Assembly: GCA_038182865.1 (NCBI GenBank) | Contig: CP116226.1 | Location: 2,294,001-2,358,000, forward strand | DNA length: 64,000 nucleotides | Reading direction: 5' to 3' | Source of the DNA: Microbacterium enclense | GTDB lineage: Bacteria > Actinomycetota > Actinomycetes > Actinomycetales > Microbacteriaceae | Shown: in pieces, positions 26,952-34,610 of the stretch | Layout: each line of letters opens with the position of its first letter | Numbering within the stretch: the first letter of the stretch is position 1 | Translations under genes and position numbers: made by a program | Notes under the pieces: generated by a model | Seen by the model: the letters and a program-made list of their open reading frames with translations, nothing else | Databases searched by the model: none | Told to the model about the DNA's origin: nothing

Positions 26952-27019
26952 GCATAAACGCAATCGGCGCGCATAAACGCGCTCGCCCCGCGTTTATGCG
27001 CGCGGATCGCGTTTATGCG
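26951..27019. repeat. Four-copy CGCATAAACGC palindromic element (locus 1)
   Basis: CGCATAAACGC at 26951-26961 and 26970-26980, then GCGTTTATGCG at 26990-27000 and 27009-27019. Start-to-start spacing is 19, 20 and 19 bp, so the 69-bp element reads as direct pair then inverted pair. It ends 3 bp before the stop codon of the broken DUF559-family gene. The same arrangement recurs at 51360. Confidence 0.95.
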
Positions 27020-27021
27020 TG

Positions 27022-27580
27022 TCATCGCGAGCGGGTGTTCCTCACGATGAAAGCCAGAGCGCCGGCCTCGGGGCGACGCACGGGTAGCAGCCCGGCGGCG
27101 AGCAGGGCGCCGCGCAGCGCGTCGACGCCGAGCGCGCCCGCGTAGTCCCATCGCGCGAACCGCCACCCGTGCCGGCGGAGCGCGTCTTCGCGCCGCTTCT
27201 CAGCGCGGACGACTTCCGCCCCTGTGGCGGCGTCGGTGTCGCCGTATTTCACCCACCCGTCGATCTCCCCGATGACCCTCCGCTCCGGCCAGCAGAAGTC
27301 CGACCGGTAGAGGCGTCCCTCGACTCGGTGTTTCTCCTGCAGCGTGGGCGCCGGGAATCCACACCACTCGATGACCGCCCGACTGATCGACTCGCCTGGT
27401 GACTCCGCCAACGGTGACGTCGCCATACGTCACGGACCGCGAGCGACGTCCGTCGAAGATGTGGATCGCGCGCGGATGCCCGAAGACGGGGAGTCCGAGC
27501 AGCGAGGCAGCGGACTCATGCGAGAACACGGCATCCTGTCTGGTCGACGCGAAGGCGTGCACACGAACGAGGATGGATCG
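27022..27580 (-). pseudogene. Broken DUF559/AbiEi-family gene (internal deletion and frameshift)
   Basis: Two fragments on the minus strand match different parts of the intact protein encoded at 39449. The upstream fragment (about 27420-27580) reads DAVFSHESAASLLGLPVF, matching FSHLSAAVLHGLPLY. The downstream fragment (27022-27426) reads PGESISRAVIEWCGF and EIDGWVKYGD, matching PGESVSRLQLHRLGF and EFDGEVKYRD. The segment between them in the intact protein (about 100 residues) is missing and the halves are in different frames. In the nuclease-like motif E-V-K has become W-V-K. It is a dead remnant in the normally gene-free space between nusG and rplK. Confidence 0.82.
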
Positions 27581-27702
27581 ACGGGCGCACTCGCCGGTGC
27601 CCTCGGCTGTACGCCGCGCGGCCCGCGCCCGATGGTGCGCGCGGCCTACGCCCGGTGCCACGCTGGCCCGAACTCGCGGATGCCGGATTCCACGGCGTGG
27701 CG

Positions 27703-27708
27703 TATGAT
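27703..27708 (+). promoter_or_regulatory. Possible rplKA -10 box (TATGAT)
   Basis: TATGAT at 27703-27708 is a near-consensus -10 in a GC-rich context, about 105 nt before rplK. A convincing -35 is not visible at 16-18 bp spacing. The 105-nt leader has small hairpins that could be the L1 autoregulation target, which I cannot confirm. Confidence 0.45.
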
Positions 27709-27813
27709 GAGAAGGTTGCTCGTGCGTCAGCACGGGCGCGACCGCTGCCCGGAACCGCCGGGTGTGCGGGAGAGAGGGAGCCGCGAGGCCCCCGCTCGAG
27801 AGAGGAAAAGGAT

Positions 27814-28245
27814 ATGGCACCCAAGAAAAAGGTGACCGGCCTGATCAAGCTCCAGATCAAGGCGGGCGCGGCCAACCCCGCGCCGCCGATCGGTCCGGCG
27901 CTCGGTCAGCACGGCGTCAACATCATGGAGTTCTGCAAGGCCTACAACGCGGCGACCGAAGCCCAGCGCGGCAACGTCATTCCCGTTGAGATCACGGTCT
28001 ACGAAGACCGCAGCTTCACCTTCATCCTGAAGACCCCGCCGGCGGCGGAGCTCATCAAGAAGGCGGCTGGTCTTGCCAAGGGCTCGTCCACGCCCCACAC
28101 GGTCAAGGTGGGCAAGCTCACCAAGGACCAGGTTCGCGAGATCGCCACCACGAAGCAGCCCGACCTGAACGCGAATGACATCGAGGCCGCCTCGAAGATC
28201 ATCGCCGGCACCGCCCGTTCCATGGGCATCACGGTCGAGGACTGA
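27814..28245 (+). CDS. rplK: 50S ribosomal protein L11
   Basis: A 143-residue L11 with the typical start KVTGLIKLQIKAGAANPAPP, the GPALGQHGVNIMEFCK segment and a C-terminal RNA-binding domain around AGTARSMGITVED. It contacts the GTPase-associated centre of 23S rRNA. Start ATG 27814 with AGAGAGGAAAAGG as ribosome site. Followed by rplA after 11 bp. Confidence 0.98.
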   Translation: MAPKKKVTGLIKLQIKAGAANPAPPIGPALGQHGVNIMEFCKAYNAATEAQRGNVIPVEITVYEDRSFTFILKTPPAAELIKKAAGLAKGSSTPHTVKVGKLTKDQVREIATTKQPDLNANDIEAASKIIAGTARSMGITVED

Positions 28246-28256
28246 GGGAGATAACA

Positions 28257-28949
28257 ATGGCTACCAAGTCCAAGGCATTCCGCGCCGCTGCTGAGAAGAT
28301 CGCGGCCGACACGTTCTACACCCCGACCGAGGCCGTCGCCCTCGCGAAGGAGACCGGCTCGAAGAAGTTCGACTCGACCGTCGAGGTCGCGCTGAAGCTC
28401 TCGGTCGACCCCCGCAAGGCCGACCAGATGGTCCGCGGCACGGTCATCCTGCCCCACGGCACGGGTAAGACCGCTCGTGTCATCGTCTTCGCCAACGGCC
28501 CCGCGGCCGAGGCGGCCCTCGCCGCCGGCGCCGACGAGGTCGGCGGCACCGAGCTCATCGAGAAGGTCGCCGGCGGCTACACCGCGTTCGACGCGGCCGT
28601 CGCCACGCCCGAGCTCATGGGCCAGGTCGGACGCCTCGGTAAGGTCCTCGGACCCCGCGGCCTCATGCCGAACCCCAAGACCGGCACCGTGACCCCCAAC
28701 CCGGCCAAGGCCGTCGAGGAGATCAAGGGCGGAAAGATCGAGTTCCGCGTCGACAAGCACGCCAACGTCCACTTCGTGGTCGGCAAGGCGTCGTTCTCGG
28801 CCGAGCAGCTCGACGAGAACCTGAAGGCTGCGCTCGAGGAGATCATTCGCCTCAAGCCGTCCAGCTCGAAGGGCCGCTACATCCAGAAGGGCGCCGTCTC
28901 GACCACGTTCGGTCCCGGCATCCCGCTGGACGTCAACGTCCTCGCCTGA
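28257..28949 (+). CDS. rplA: 50S ribosomal protein L1
   Basis: A 230-residue L1 of the ribosomal stalk; it also binds its own mRNA in bacteria. Conserved GPRGLMPNPKTGTVT is near residue 131, and the C-terminal GRYIQKGAVSTTFGPG is present. The start is ATG 28257 with GGGAG 6-8 bp upstream. A strong terminator follows, so rplK-rplA form a closed unit. Confidence 0.98.
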   Translation: MATKSKAFRAAAEKIAADTFYTPTEAVALAKETGSKKFDSTVEVALKLSVDPRKADQMVRGTVILPHGTGKTARVIVFANGPAAEAALAAGADEVGGTELIEKVAGGYTAFDAAVATPELMGQVGRLGKVLGPRGLMPNPKTGTVTPNPAKAVEEIKGGKIEFRVDKHANVHFVVGKASFSAEQLDENLKAALEEIIRLKPSSSKGRYIQKGAVSTTFGPGIPLDVNVLA

Positions 28950-28960
28950 CATTCGTCACC

Positions 28961-28996
28961 GGAAGCCCCGCCGTGCCCCGCGCCGGCGGGGCTTCC
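28961..28996 (+). terminator. Terminator hairpin of rplKA
   Basis: GGAAGCCCCGCCG (28961-28973) and CGGCGGGGCTTCC (28984-28996) form a perfect 13-bp stem after the rplA stop. Confidence 0.85.
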
Positions 28997-29145
28997 GTGT
29001 TCCCTCCCGCTCTCCGCTCCCGTCCGTCGTGCACGGACGTGCAACGGGGCGCCGTCCGGGAAGACTCTTCCCGGTCAGCGCGTTGTTATGGAGAGCGCGC
29101 TCTGCGCCACACCCCCCACCCCCTCACCCTCTGCAAGGAACAGCT

Positions 29146-29952
29146 ATGCCCCGTCGCCGTTTGACCGTCCTCGCCGCCACCCTGGGCCTGAGTGCCCTCG
29201 CGCTGACCGCCTGCAGCGGCGGCACCACCTCGGGGGCCACCCCCGGAGCCGGGTCGGAGTACGACCTCGTCTCCGACGGCACCCTGACGGTCGCGACCGA
29301 GGGCACCTACCGCCCCTTCTCGTTCCACGAGGGCGCCGGTGACCTCACCGGCTTCGACGTCGAGATCGCCGAGGCCGTGGCCGACAAGCTCGGTCTGCAG
29401 GTGAAATTCCAGGAGACGCAGTGGGATGCCATCTTCGCGGGACTGGATGCCGGCCGCTTCGACGTCATCGCCAACCAGGTGTCGATCAACCCCGAGCGAC
29501 AGGAGAAGTACACCTTCAGCTCGCCGTACACCGTCTCGCGCGGCGTCATCGTGACCACCGACAGTGACACGTCGATCTCGAGCTTCGCCGATCTCGCGGG
29601 CAAGACCACCGCGCAGTCGCTCACGAGCAACTGGTACGAGCTGGCGACCGAGAGCGGTGCGCAGGTCGAGGCCGTCGAGGGCTGGGCGCAGGCCGTCGCT
29701 CTCCTGAAGCAGGGTCGCGTGGATGCCACGATCAACGATCAGCTCACCTACCTCGACTACGAGAAGACGAACAGCCCCACGGGCCTGAAGATCGCGGCCC
29801 AGACCGACGACACCTCCGAGAGCGCCTTCGCGTTCAAGAAGGGGCAGGACAAGCTCGCCGAGGCCGTCGACGGCGCTCTCGAGGACCTGCGCGCCGACGG
29901 CACGCTCGCCGAGATCAGCCAGAAGTACTTCGGCGCCGACGTCACGCAGTAA
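29146..29952 (+). CDS. Polar amino acid/cystine ABC transporter substrate-binding lipoprotein
   Basis: A 268-residue family-3 binding protein. Signal peptide with lipobox LTAC, lipidated Cys23. The first strand of the mature domain is LTVATEGTYRPFSFHEGAGD, followed by the family hallmark LTGFDVEIAEAVADKLGLQV near residue 66. Similarity to TcyA/FliY-type proteins suggests cystine or another polar amino acid, but the ligand is not readable. Start ATG 29146 with AAGGA 6-10 bp upstream. A strong hairpin follows before the permease gene. Confidence 0.9.
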   Translation: MPRRRLTVLAATLGLSALALTACSGGTTSGATPGAGSEYDLVSDGTLTVATEGTYRPFSFHEGAGDLTGFDVEIAEAVADKLGLQVKFQETQWDAIFAGLDAGRFDVIANQVSINPERQEKYTFSSPYTVSRGVIVTTDSDTSISSFADLAGKTTAQSLTSNWYELATESGAQVEAVEGWAQAVALLKQGRVDATINDQLTYLDYEKTNSPTGLKIAAQTDDTSESAFAFKKGQDKLAEAVDGALEDLRADGTLAEISQKYFGADVTQ

Positions 29953-29997
29953 GCCGGCGTGACGCCGTCACTCCGGAAGACGGCGCTGTAAAGCCCC

Positions 29998-30044
29998 GCG
30001 GACCGACCGCCTGCCGCCTCTAGCGTGGGAGGCGGTCGGTCCGC
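29998..30044 (+). promoter_or_regulatory. Intra-operon hairpin after the binding-protein gene
   Basis: GCGGACCGACCGCC (29998-30011) pairs perfectly with GGCGGTCGGTCCGC (30031-30044). It lies between binding protein and permease, where such hairpins often give more binding-protein mRNA than transporter mRNA. No T-run follows. Confidence 0.65.
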
Positions 30045-30097
30045 GTCCGCGTCGCGGGAAGGATCCGGGCCGAGAGCCCGCGTGAGGAAGGAGGCCC

Positions 30098-30763
30098 ATG
30101 AACGACATCTGGTCGCTGATGCTCGACTCGTTCTGGCCGATGGTGTTGGCGGGCCTGAGGGGCACGATTCCCCTCTCGCTTGCCTCTTTCGCGATCGGTC
30201 TCGTGATCGCCCTCGCGATGGCGCTGCTGCGGCTCTCGCGCAACGTGGTGCTCTCGGGCTTCGCGCGGTTCTACATCTCGGTCATCCGCGGCACGCCGTT
30301 GCTCGTGCAGCTGTTCGTGATCTTCTACGGTCTGCCGGCCGTCGGCGTGACCATCGATCCGTTCCCGGCCGCGGTCATCGCCTTCTCGCTGAACGTGGGG
30401 GGCTACGCCGCCGAGGTCATCCGCGCGGCGATCCTCTCCGTCCCCCGGGGACAGTGGGAGGCCGCGCACACCGTCGGCCTGTCTCCCCGGAAGACCCTGA
30501 CGCGCATCATCCTGCCCCAGGCGGCGCGTGTCTCGGTGCCGCCGCTGTCCAACACCTTCATCTCGCTCGTGAAGGACAGCTCTCTGGCATCCCTCATCCT
30601 CGTCTCGGAGCTCTTCCGGCAGGCGCAGAACATCGCGGCGTTCTCGTACGAGTTCATGGCCGTCTACCTGGAGGCGGCACTGATCTACTGGCTGTTCTGC
30701 CTCGTGCTGTCGTTCGGGCAGAACGCACTCGAGAAGAGATTGGACCGTCATGTCGCCCACTGA
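30098..30763 (+). CDS. Polar amino acid ABC transporter permease
   Basis: A 221-residue membrane subunit of the HisM/GlnP family with about five helices. The family region LRLSRNVVLSGFARFYISVI precedes the RGTPLLVQLFVIFYG signature near residue 65. The coupling segment EAAHTVGLSPRKTLTRIILPQA is near residue 125. Ends inside the start of the ATPase gene (14-bp overlap), so the two are co-translated. Both subunits of the channel are probably this one protein. Confidence 0.93.
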   Translation: MNDIWSLMLDSFWPMVLAGLRGTIPLSLASFAIGLVIALAMALLRLSRNVVLSGFARFYISVIRGTPLLVQLFVIFYGLPAVGVTIDPFPAAVIAFSLNVGGYAAEVIRAAILSVPRGQWEAAHTVGLSPRKTLTRIILPQAARVSVPPLSNTFISLVKDSSLASLILVSELFRQAQNIAAFSYEFMAVYLEAALIYWLFCLVLSFGQNALEKRLDRHVAH

Positions 30764-31541
30764 CGCCCAGGCCCCGCTGCTGCGAGCCACCGGGTTGGAG
30801 AAGAGCTTCGGCTCGAACCGCGTCCTCGACGGCGTCGACCTCGAGGTCCGCCGCGGAGACGTGCTCGTGCTCATCGGTCCGTCGGGGTCCGGAAAGACCA
30901 CGGTGCTGCGCTGCCTCAACGGGTTGGAGACCCCGGATGCCGGTGTGGTCGCCTTCGCCGAGGGCCCGACCGTCGATTTCGCCGGCCGGATCACCAAGGC
31001 CGACCGCATCGCCCTGCGGGACCGGTCGGCGATGGTCTTCCAACACCACAACCTCTTCCCGCATCTGACCGTTTTGCAGAACGTCATCGAAGGACCCGTT
31101 CAGGCCCACGGGGTCCCCAAGCCCGAGGCGATCTCGCGTGCCGAAACGCTGCTCGCGCGCGTGGGACTCGCCGAGAAGCGAGACGCGTACCCCGCGGAAT
31201 TGTCGGGCGGCCAGCAACAGCGGGTGGGGATCGTGCGCGCTCTCGCGCTCCAGCCCCAGCTGCTTCTGTTCGACGAGCCCACGAGCGCGCTCGACCCCGA
31301 GCTCGTCGGCGAGGTGCTGACCGTGCTGCGGGAACTCGCGAACGAGGGCTGGACGATGGTCATCGTCACGCACGAGCTCGGTTTCGCGCGCGAGGTGGCC
31401 GACGAGGTCCTGTTCTTCGACGATGGCGTGATCGTCGAGCGCGGCGCCCCGTCCGACCTGCTCCGCACGCCGAAGAAGGAGCGCACGCGACGGTTCCTCA
31501 ACCGTCTGCTGCGTCCTCTCGACGGCCCCGACCCCGCCTGA
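30750..31541 (+). CDS. Polar amino acid ABC transporter ATP-binding protein
   Basis: A 263-residue ATPase of the GlnQ/HisP type. Walker A GPSGSGKTT near residue 45, Q-loop in MVFQHHNLFPHL, signature LSGGQQQRVGIVRAL near residue 150, Walker B LLLFDEPTSALDPE, H-loop IVTHELGFAREV. It overlaps the permease gene by 14 bp, starting at ATG 30750. The last gene of the transporter unit; 25 bp separates it from the nitronate monooxygenase gene. Confidence 0.94.
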   Translation: MSPTDAQAPLLRATGLEKSFGSNRVLDGVDLEVRRGDVLVLIGPSGSGKTTVLRCLNGLETPDAGVVAFAEGPTVDFAGRITKADRIALRDRSAMVFQHHNLFPHLTVLQNVIEGPVQAHGVPKPEAISRAETLLARVGLAEKRDAYPAELSGGQQQRVGIVRALALQPQLLLFDEPTSALDPELVGEVLTVLRELANEGWTMVIVTHELGFAREVADEVLFFDDGVIVERGAPSDLLRTPKKERTRRFLNRLLRPLDGPDPA

Positions 31542-31566
31542 CGGTCGAGCCGGGTAGCGTCGGAGC

Positions 31567-32607
31567 ATGCGCCTCGAGAAGCTGCTCGGCATCGATGTCC
31601 CGATCGTCCTGGGCCCCTTCGGCGGGCTCTCGTCGGTCGAACTGACCGCCGCGGTGAGCGAGGGCGGGGGCCTCGGCTCGTTCGGGCTGTACGGGTACAC
31701 GCCTCAGCGCATCCGCGACACCGTGGCCGCTTTGCGGGCGGAGACGTCGCGACCGATCGCGGTGAACCTCTGGCTGCCGCGCGGCGACGAGGTGACCCCC
31801 GGCGAGATCGACGTCGTCCCCTTCCTCCGTGCCGCCGAGCCGCTCTTCGAGGCTGTGGGGATCGACCCGCCGACGACGCCCGCCGCGTTCCTTCCGCCGC
31901 TCGACGCCCAGCTCGAGGCCGTCTTCGAGGCGCGCCCCGAGGCGGTGAGCGTTGTCTTCGGAGTCCCGGATGCCACCACCCTGACGCGCGCGCACGACCT
32001 CGGCATCTCCGTCATCGGCACGGCCACCTCGGTCGCCGAGGCGGTGGCGCTCGAGGCCGCGGGCGTCGACGCCGTCGTCGCGACGGGCGCCGAAGCGGGT
32101 GGGCATCGCGTCTCGTTCCTCCGCGATCCGGCGCACTCGCTCGTCGGGACATTCGCCCTCGTCCCGCAGGTCGCGGATGCCGTCGACATCCCGGTAATCG
32201 CGGCCGGTGGCATCGCCGATCGGCGGGGCGTCGCGGCGGCCCTCGCCCTCGGCGCCGACGGCGTGCAGGTCGGCACGGCGTTCCTGCGGACGCGGCAATC
32301 TGCGGCGACTCCCGGTCACCGGGACGCGATCGCCGCCGCCGCCGACACCGACACGGTGCTGACGCGTGCGATGAGCGGGCGGTTGGCGCGTGGCATCCCG
32401 AACCGCGCGATGCGCGAGCTCGAGGCCGCGGGCATGATCGCGCCTTTCCCCGCGCAGAACTGGCTCACCGGGGTGTTCCGCGCCGCGGCGACCGCGGCGG
32501 GCGACGCCGACCTCGTCTCTCTGTGGGCGGGGCAGGCGGCCGGCCTGGCGCGTCGAGACGATGCCGCAGCCGTGCTCGCGGAGCTGCGGGCGGGGCTTCC
32601 CGTCTGA
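31567..32607 (+). CDS. Nitronate monooxygenase (FMN-dependent)
   Basis: A 346-residue TIM-barrel flavoprotein that oxidises alkyl nitronates. The FMN-binding segments include the N-terminal VPIVLGPFGGLSS, the central GAEAGGHR with the conserved Gly-rich loop, and IPVIAAGGIADRRGVAAALA near residue 205. The end NWLTGVFRAAAT is also family-like. It lies 25 bp after the amino-acid ATPase gene, so it may be co-transcribed, but a functional link is not evident. Start ATG 31567. Confidence 0.88.
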   Translation: MRLEKLLGIDVPIVLGPFGGLSSVELTAAVSEGGGLGSFGLYGYTPQRIRDTVAALRAETSRPIAVNLWLPRGDEVTPGEIDVVPFLRAAEPLFEAVGIDPPTTPAAFLPPLDAQLEAVFEARPEAVSVVFGVPDATTLTRAHDLGISVIGTATSVAEAVALEAAGVDAVVATGAEAGGHRVSFLRDPAHSLVGTFALVPQVADAVDIPVIAAGGIADRRGVAAALALGADGVQVGTAFLRTRQSAATPGHRDAIAAAADTDTVLTRAMSGRLARGIPNRAMRELEAAGMIAPFPAQNWLTGVFRAAATAAGDADLVSLWAGQAAGLARRDDAAAVLAELRAGLPV

Positions 32608-32627
32608 GTCGCGCGGCGCTGTCGCGC

Positions 32628-32903
32628 TCAGGCGGTCGGACGGATCTCGAAGCCGCTCGGCGAGGTCTCGGCGCTGTCGACGAGCTCGACGCGCTCGACC
32701 CGTGCCGACGGGGGACCGTCGTGGGCCCAGGCGACGACGGCGTCGATCGCCGCTTCCTCGCCCGCGATGAGGGCCTCGACCGTGCCCTCGCGGCGGTTGC
32801 GCACCCATCCGCGTGCTCCCGCACGCCGGGCGGCCGCCTGCAGGGCGTAGCGGAACCCGACGCCCTGCACCCGCCCGTGCACCGTGATCGTCACCGTTCG
32901 CAT
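32628..32903 (-). CDS. acyP: Acylphosphatase
   Basis: A 91-residue acylphosphatase that hydrolyses acyl phosphates. The catalytic arginine lies in VHGRVQGVGFRY and the catalytic asparagine in WVRNRREGTVEA, both conserved for the ferredoxin-like fold. I start it at ATG 32903 where the domain begins; the frame stays open upstream without similarity. Convergent with the nitronate monooxygenase gene, 20 bp apart. Confidence 0.95.
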   Translation of the reverse strand: MRTVTITVHGRVQGVGFRYALQAAARRAGARGWVRNRREGTVEALIAGEEAAIDAVVAWAHDGPPSARVERVELVDSAETSPSGFEIRPTA

Positions 32904-32986
32904 GGCCCTCATTCTCGTCGGCGCGCCCCGTCCGGCGCAGCCGACGCGTCGGCCGACGCGGGTCTCGAGCCGCGGACCGTGCTCCG

Positions 32987-33652
32987 TCAGTGCGGCAGAA
33001 CCAGCGAGAGCGCGATCGCGAACATCACGATGGCGATGATCGCATCGAGAATGCGCCACGCGCGGGGGGTGTCGAGCCAACGCCCGAGGAAGCGGGAGCC
33101 GAAGCCGAGCGCCGAGAACCACACGAGGCTCGCGATGCACGCGCCGATCGCGAAGGCCCAGCGCCCGTCGCCGTGGGTCGAGGCGACCGAGCCGAGCAGG
33201 AACACCGTGTCGAGATACACGTGCGGGTTGAGCCAGGTGAGAGCGAGGCACGTCAGCACCGTCACCGTGAGGGTCGAGCGCGCCGTGCGGGTCCGCACGA
33301 GGGTGTCGCCGGCATCCGGGGTCGTCGGGGACGCCGGGACCCCCACGTCGACGCGCAGGGTCTCGCCGCTCGGCCGCAGGGCACGCCGCGCCGCCAGGAG
33401 ACCGTAGCCGACGAGGAAGGCCGCACCCGCCCAGCGCACGACGACGATCAGCCACGGGACCGCCTGCAGCACGAAGCCGATGCCCGAGACGCCGAACAGG
33501 ATGAGCACGGCGTCGGAGAGCGCACACACCGCGACGACGGCCACGAGGTGCTCGCGCCGTACGCCCTGGCGCAGCACGAAGAGGTTCTGCGCGCCGATGG
33601 CGACGATGAGCGAGAAGCCGAGGCCGAGACCGGCGAGCAGGGGAGCGAGCAC
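32987..33652 (-). CDS. lysE: LysE/ArgO-family basic amino acid exporter
   Basis: A 221-residue (from GTG 33652) membrane protein with about six helices. The N-terminus LAPLLAGLGLGFSLIVAIGA and the motif GAQNLFVLRQG are hallmarks of LysE/ArgO. The C-terminal half has LTWLNPHVYLDTVFLLGS. An ATG at 33709 is also in frame and would add 19 hydrophilic residues, but would leave only 12 bp to the divergent LysR-type gene; therefore I prefer GTG 33652. Exports lysine or arginine when intracellular levels rise. Confidence 0.9.
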   Translation of the reverse strand: MLAPLLAGLGLGFSLIVAIGAQNLFVLRQGVRREHLVAVVAVCALSDAVLILFGVSGIGFVLQAVPWLIVVVRWAGAAFLVGYGLLAARRALRPSGETLRVDVGVPASPTTPDAGDTLVRTRTARSTLTVTVLTCLALTWLNPHVYLDTVFLLGSVASTHGDGRWAFAIGACIASLVWFSALGFGSRFLGRWLDTPRAWRILDAIIAIVMFAIALSLVLPH

Positions 33653-33721
33653 GCTTCGACGGTAGGACTCCGCGCGAGAAAAGAACAGCTCAGCATTCTC
33701 ACGCACCATTAGCATCACTTC

Positions 33722-34609
33722 ATGTCTATTCCGCTCGATCTCGCCCGGACCCTCGCCGTCGTCGTCGAGGAGGGGACCCTGGACGCCGCCGCCCGCCGCC
33801 TCCACGTGACCCCATCCGCGGTGAGCCAGCGCGTGCGCGCGCTCGAGGATCAGCTCGGCCGCATCGTGCTCGTGCGGTCGAAGCCCGTCCGCACGACCGA
33901 GGCGGGGGACGCGGTCGTTCGTCTCGCGCGTCAGCTCGCGTTGCTCGAACACGATGCGTTGGCCGCGATCGGAGCGGAGGGCGGAGTCGTGGCATCCGTC
34001 CCACTCGCGGTGAATGCGGATTCGCTCGCCACGTGGTTCCTGCCCCCGCTCGCTCGGGTCGCCGAACGTCGCGCGGTGGTCTTCGACCTCCATCGCGACG
34101 ATCAGGATTTCACCGCGGGCCTGCTCGAGGCGGGCACCGTCATGGCCGCGGTCACCTCGCGCGAGACCCCTGTCGCCGGCTGCCGCGTACGCCGTCTCGG
34201 CGTCCTCCGCTACGAGGCGGTGGCGACGGCGTCCTTCGTCGAGCGATGGTTCCCGGACGGAGTGGAGACGTCCGCTCTCGAAGCGGCGCCGGTGGTCGAC
34301 TTCGACCGCCGCGATGACCTGCAGACGAGGTGGCTGGCGCGCCGTGGGGTCGTGCCCACGGCGCCCCCGCGTCATCGGGTCCCGGCATCCCAGGACTTCG
34401 CCACCGCCGTAGAGCTCGGCCTGGGGTGGGGACTGCTCCCGCGGTTCCAGTCGGCGACGGGGCTCGCCACGGGCGCACTCGTGCGCCTGGGCGACGACCC
34501 GATCGATGTCCCGCTGTTCTGGCAGCAGTGGAACCTCACCTCGACCCTGCTCGATGAGGTCGCCGAAGAGATCGTCGCCGAGGGGCGACGGGTGTTGGCG
34601 TCCGGCTGA
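33722..34609 (+). CDS. lysG: LysG/ArgP-type LysR-family regulator of lysE
   Basis: A 295-residue LysR regulator. The winged helix at about residues 3-65 reads TLDAAARRLHVTPSAVSQRV with LEDQLGRIVLVRSKP following. The effector domain, about residues 90-290, has the ArgP-like features LAVNADSLATWF and VFDLHRDDQDFT. Divergent from the LysE exporter, the standard LysG arrangement, in which LysG binds the shared promoter and activates lysE with lysine or arginine as co-inducer. Confidence 0.9.
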   Translation: MSIPLDLARTLAVVVEEGTLDAAARRLHVTPSAVSQRVRALEDQLGRIVLVRSKPVRTTEAGDAVVRLARQLALLEHDALAAIGAEGGVVASVPLAVNADSLATWFLPPLARVAERRAVVFDLHRDDQDFTAGLLEAGTVMAAVTSRETPVAGCRVRRLGVLRYEAVATASFVERWFPDGVETSALEAAPVVDFDRRDDLQTRWLARRGVVPTAPPRHRVPASQDFATAVELGLGWGLLPRFQSATGLATGALVRLGDDPIDVPLFWQQWNLTSTLLDEVAEEIVAEGRRVLASG

Positions 34610-34610
34610 G

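Noticed and set aside
33652..33709. ATG 33709 as lysE start
   Set aside because: It would leave only 12 bp to the divergent lysG start, with no room for the shared promoter; GTG 33652 matches the family start.
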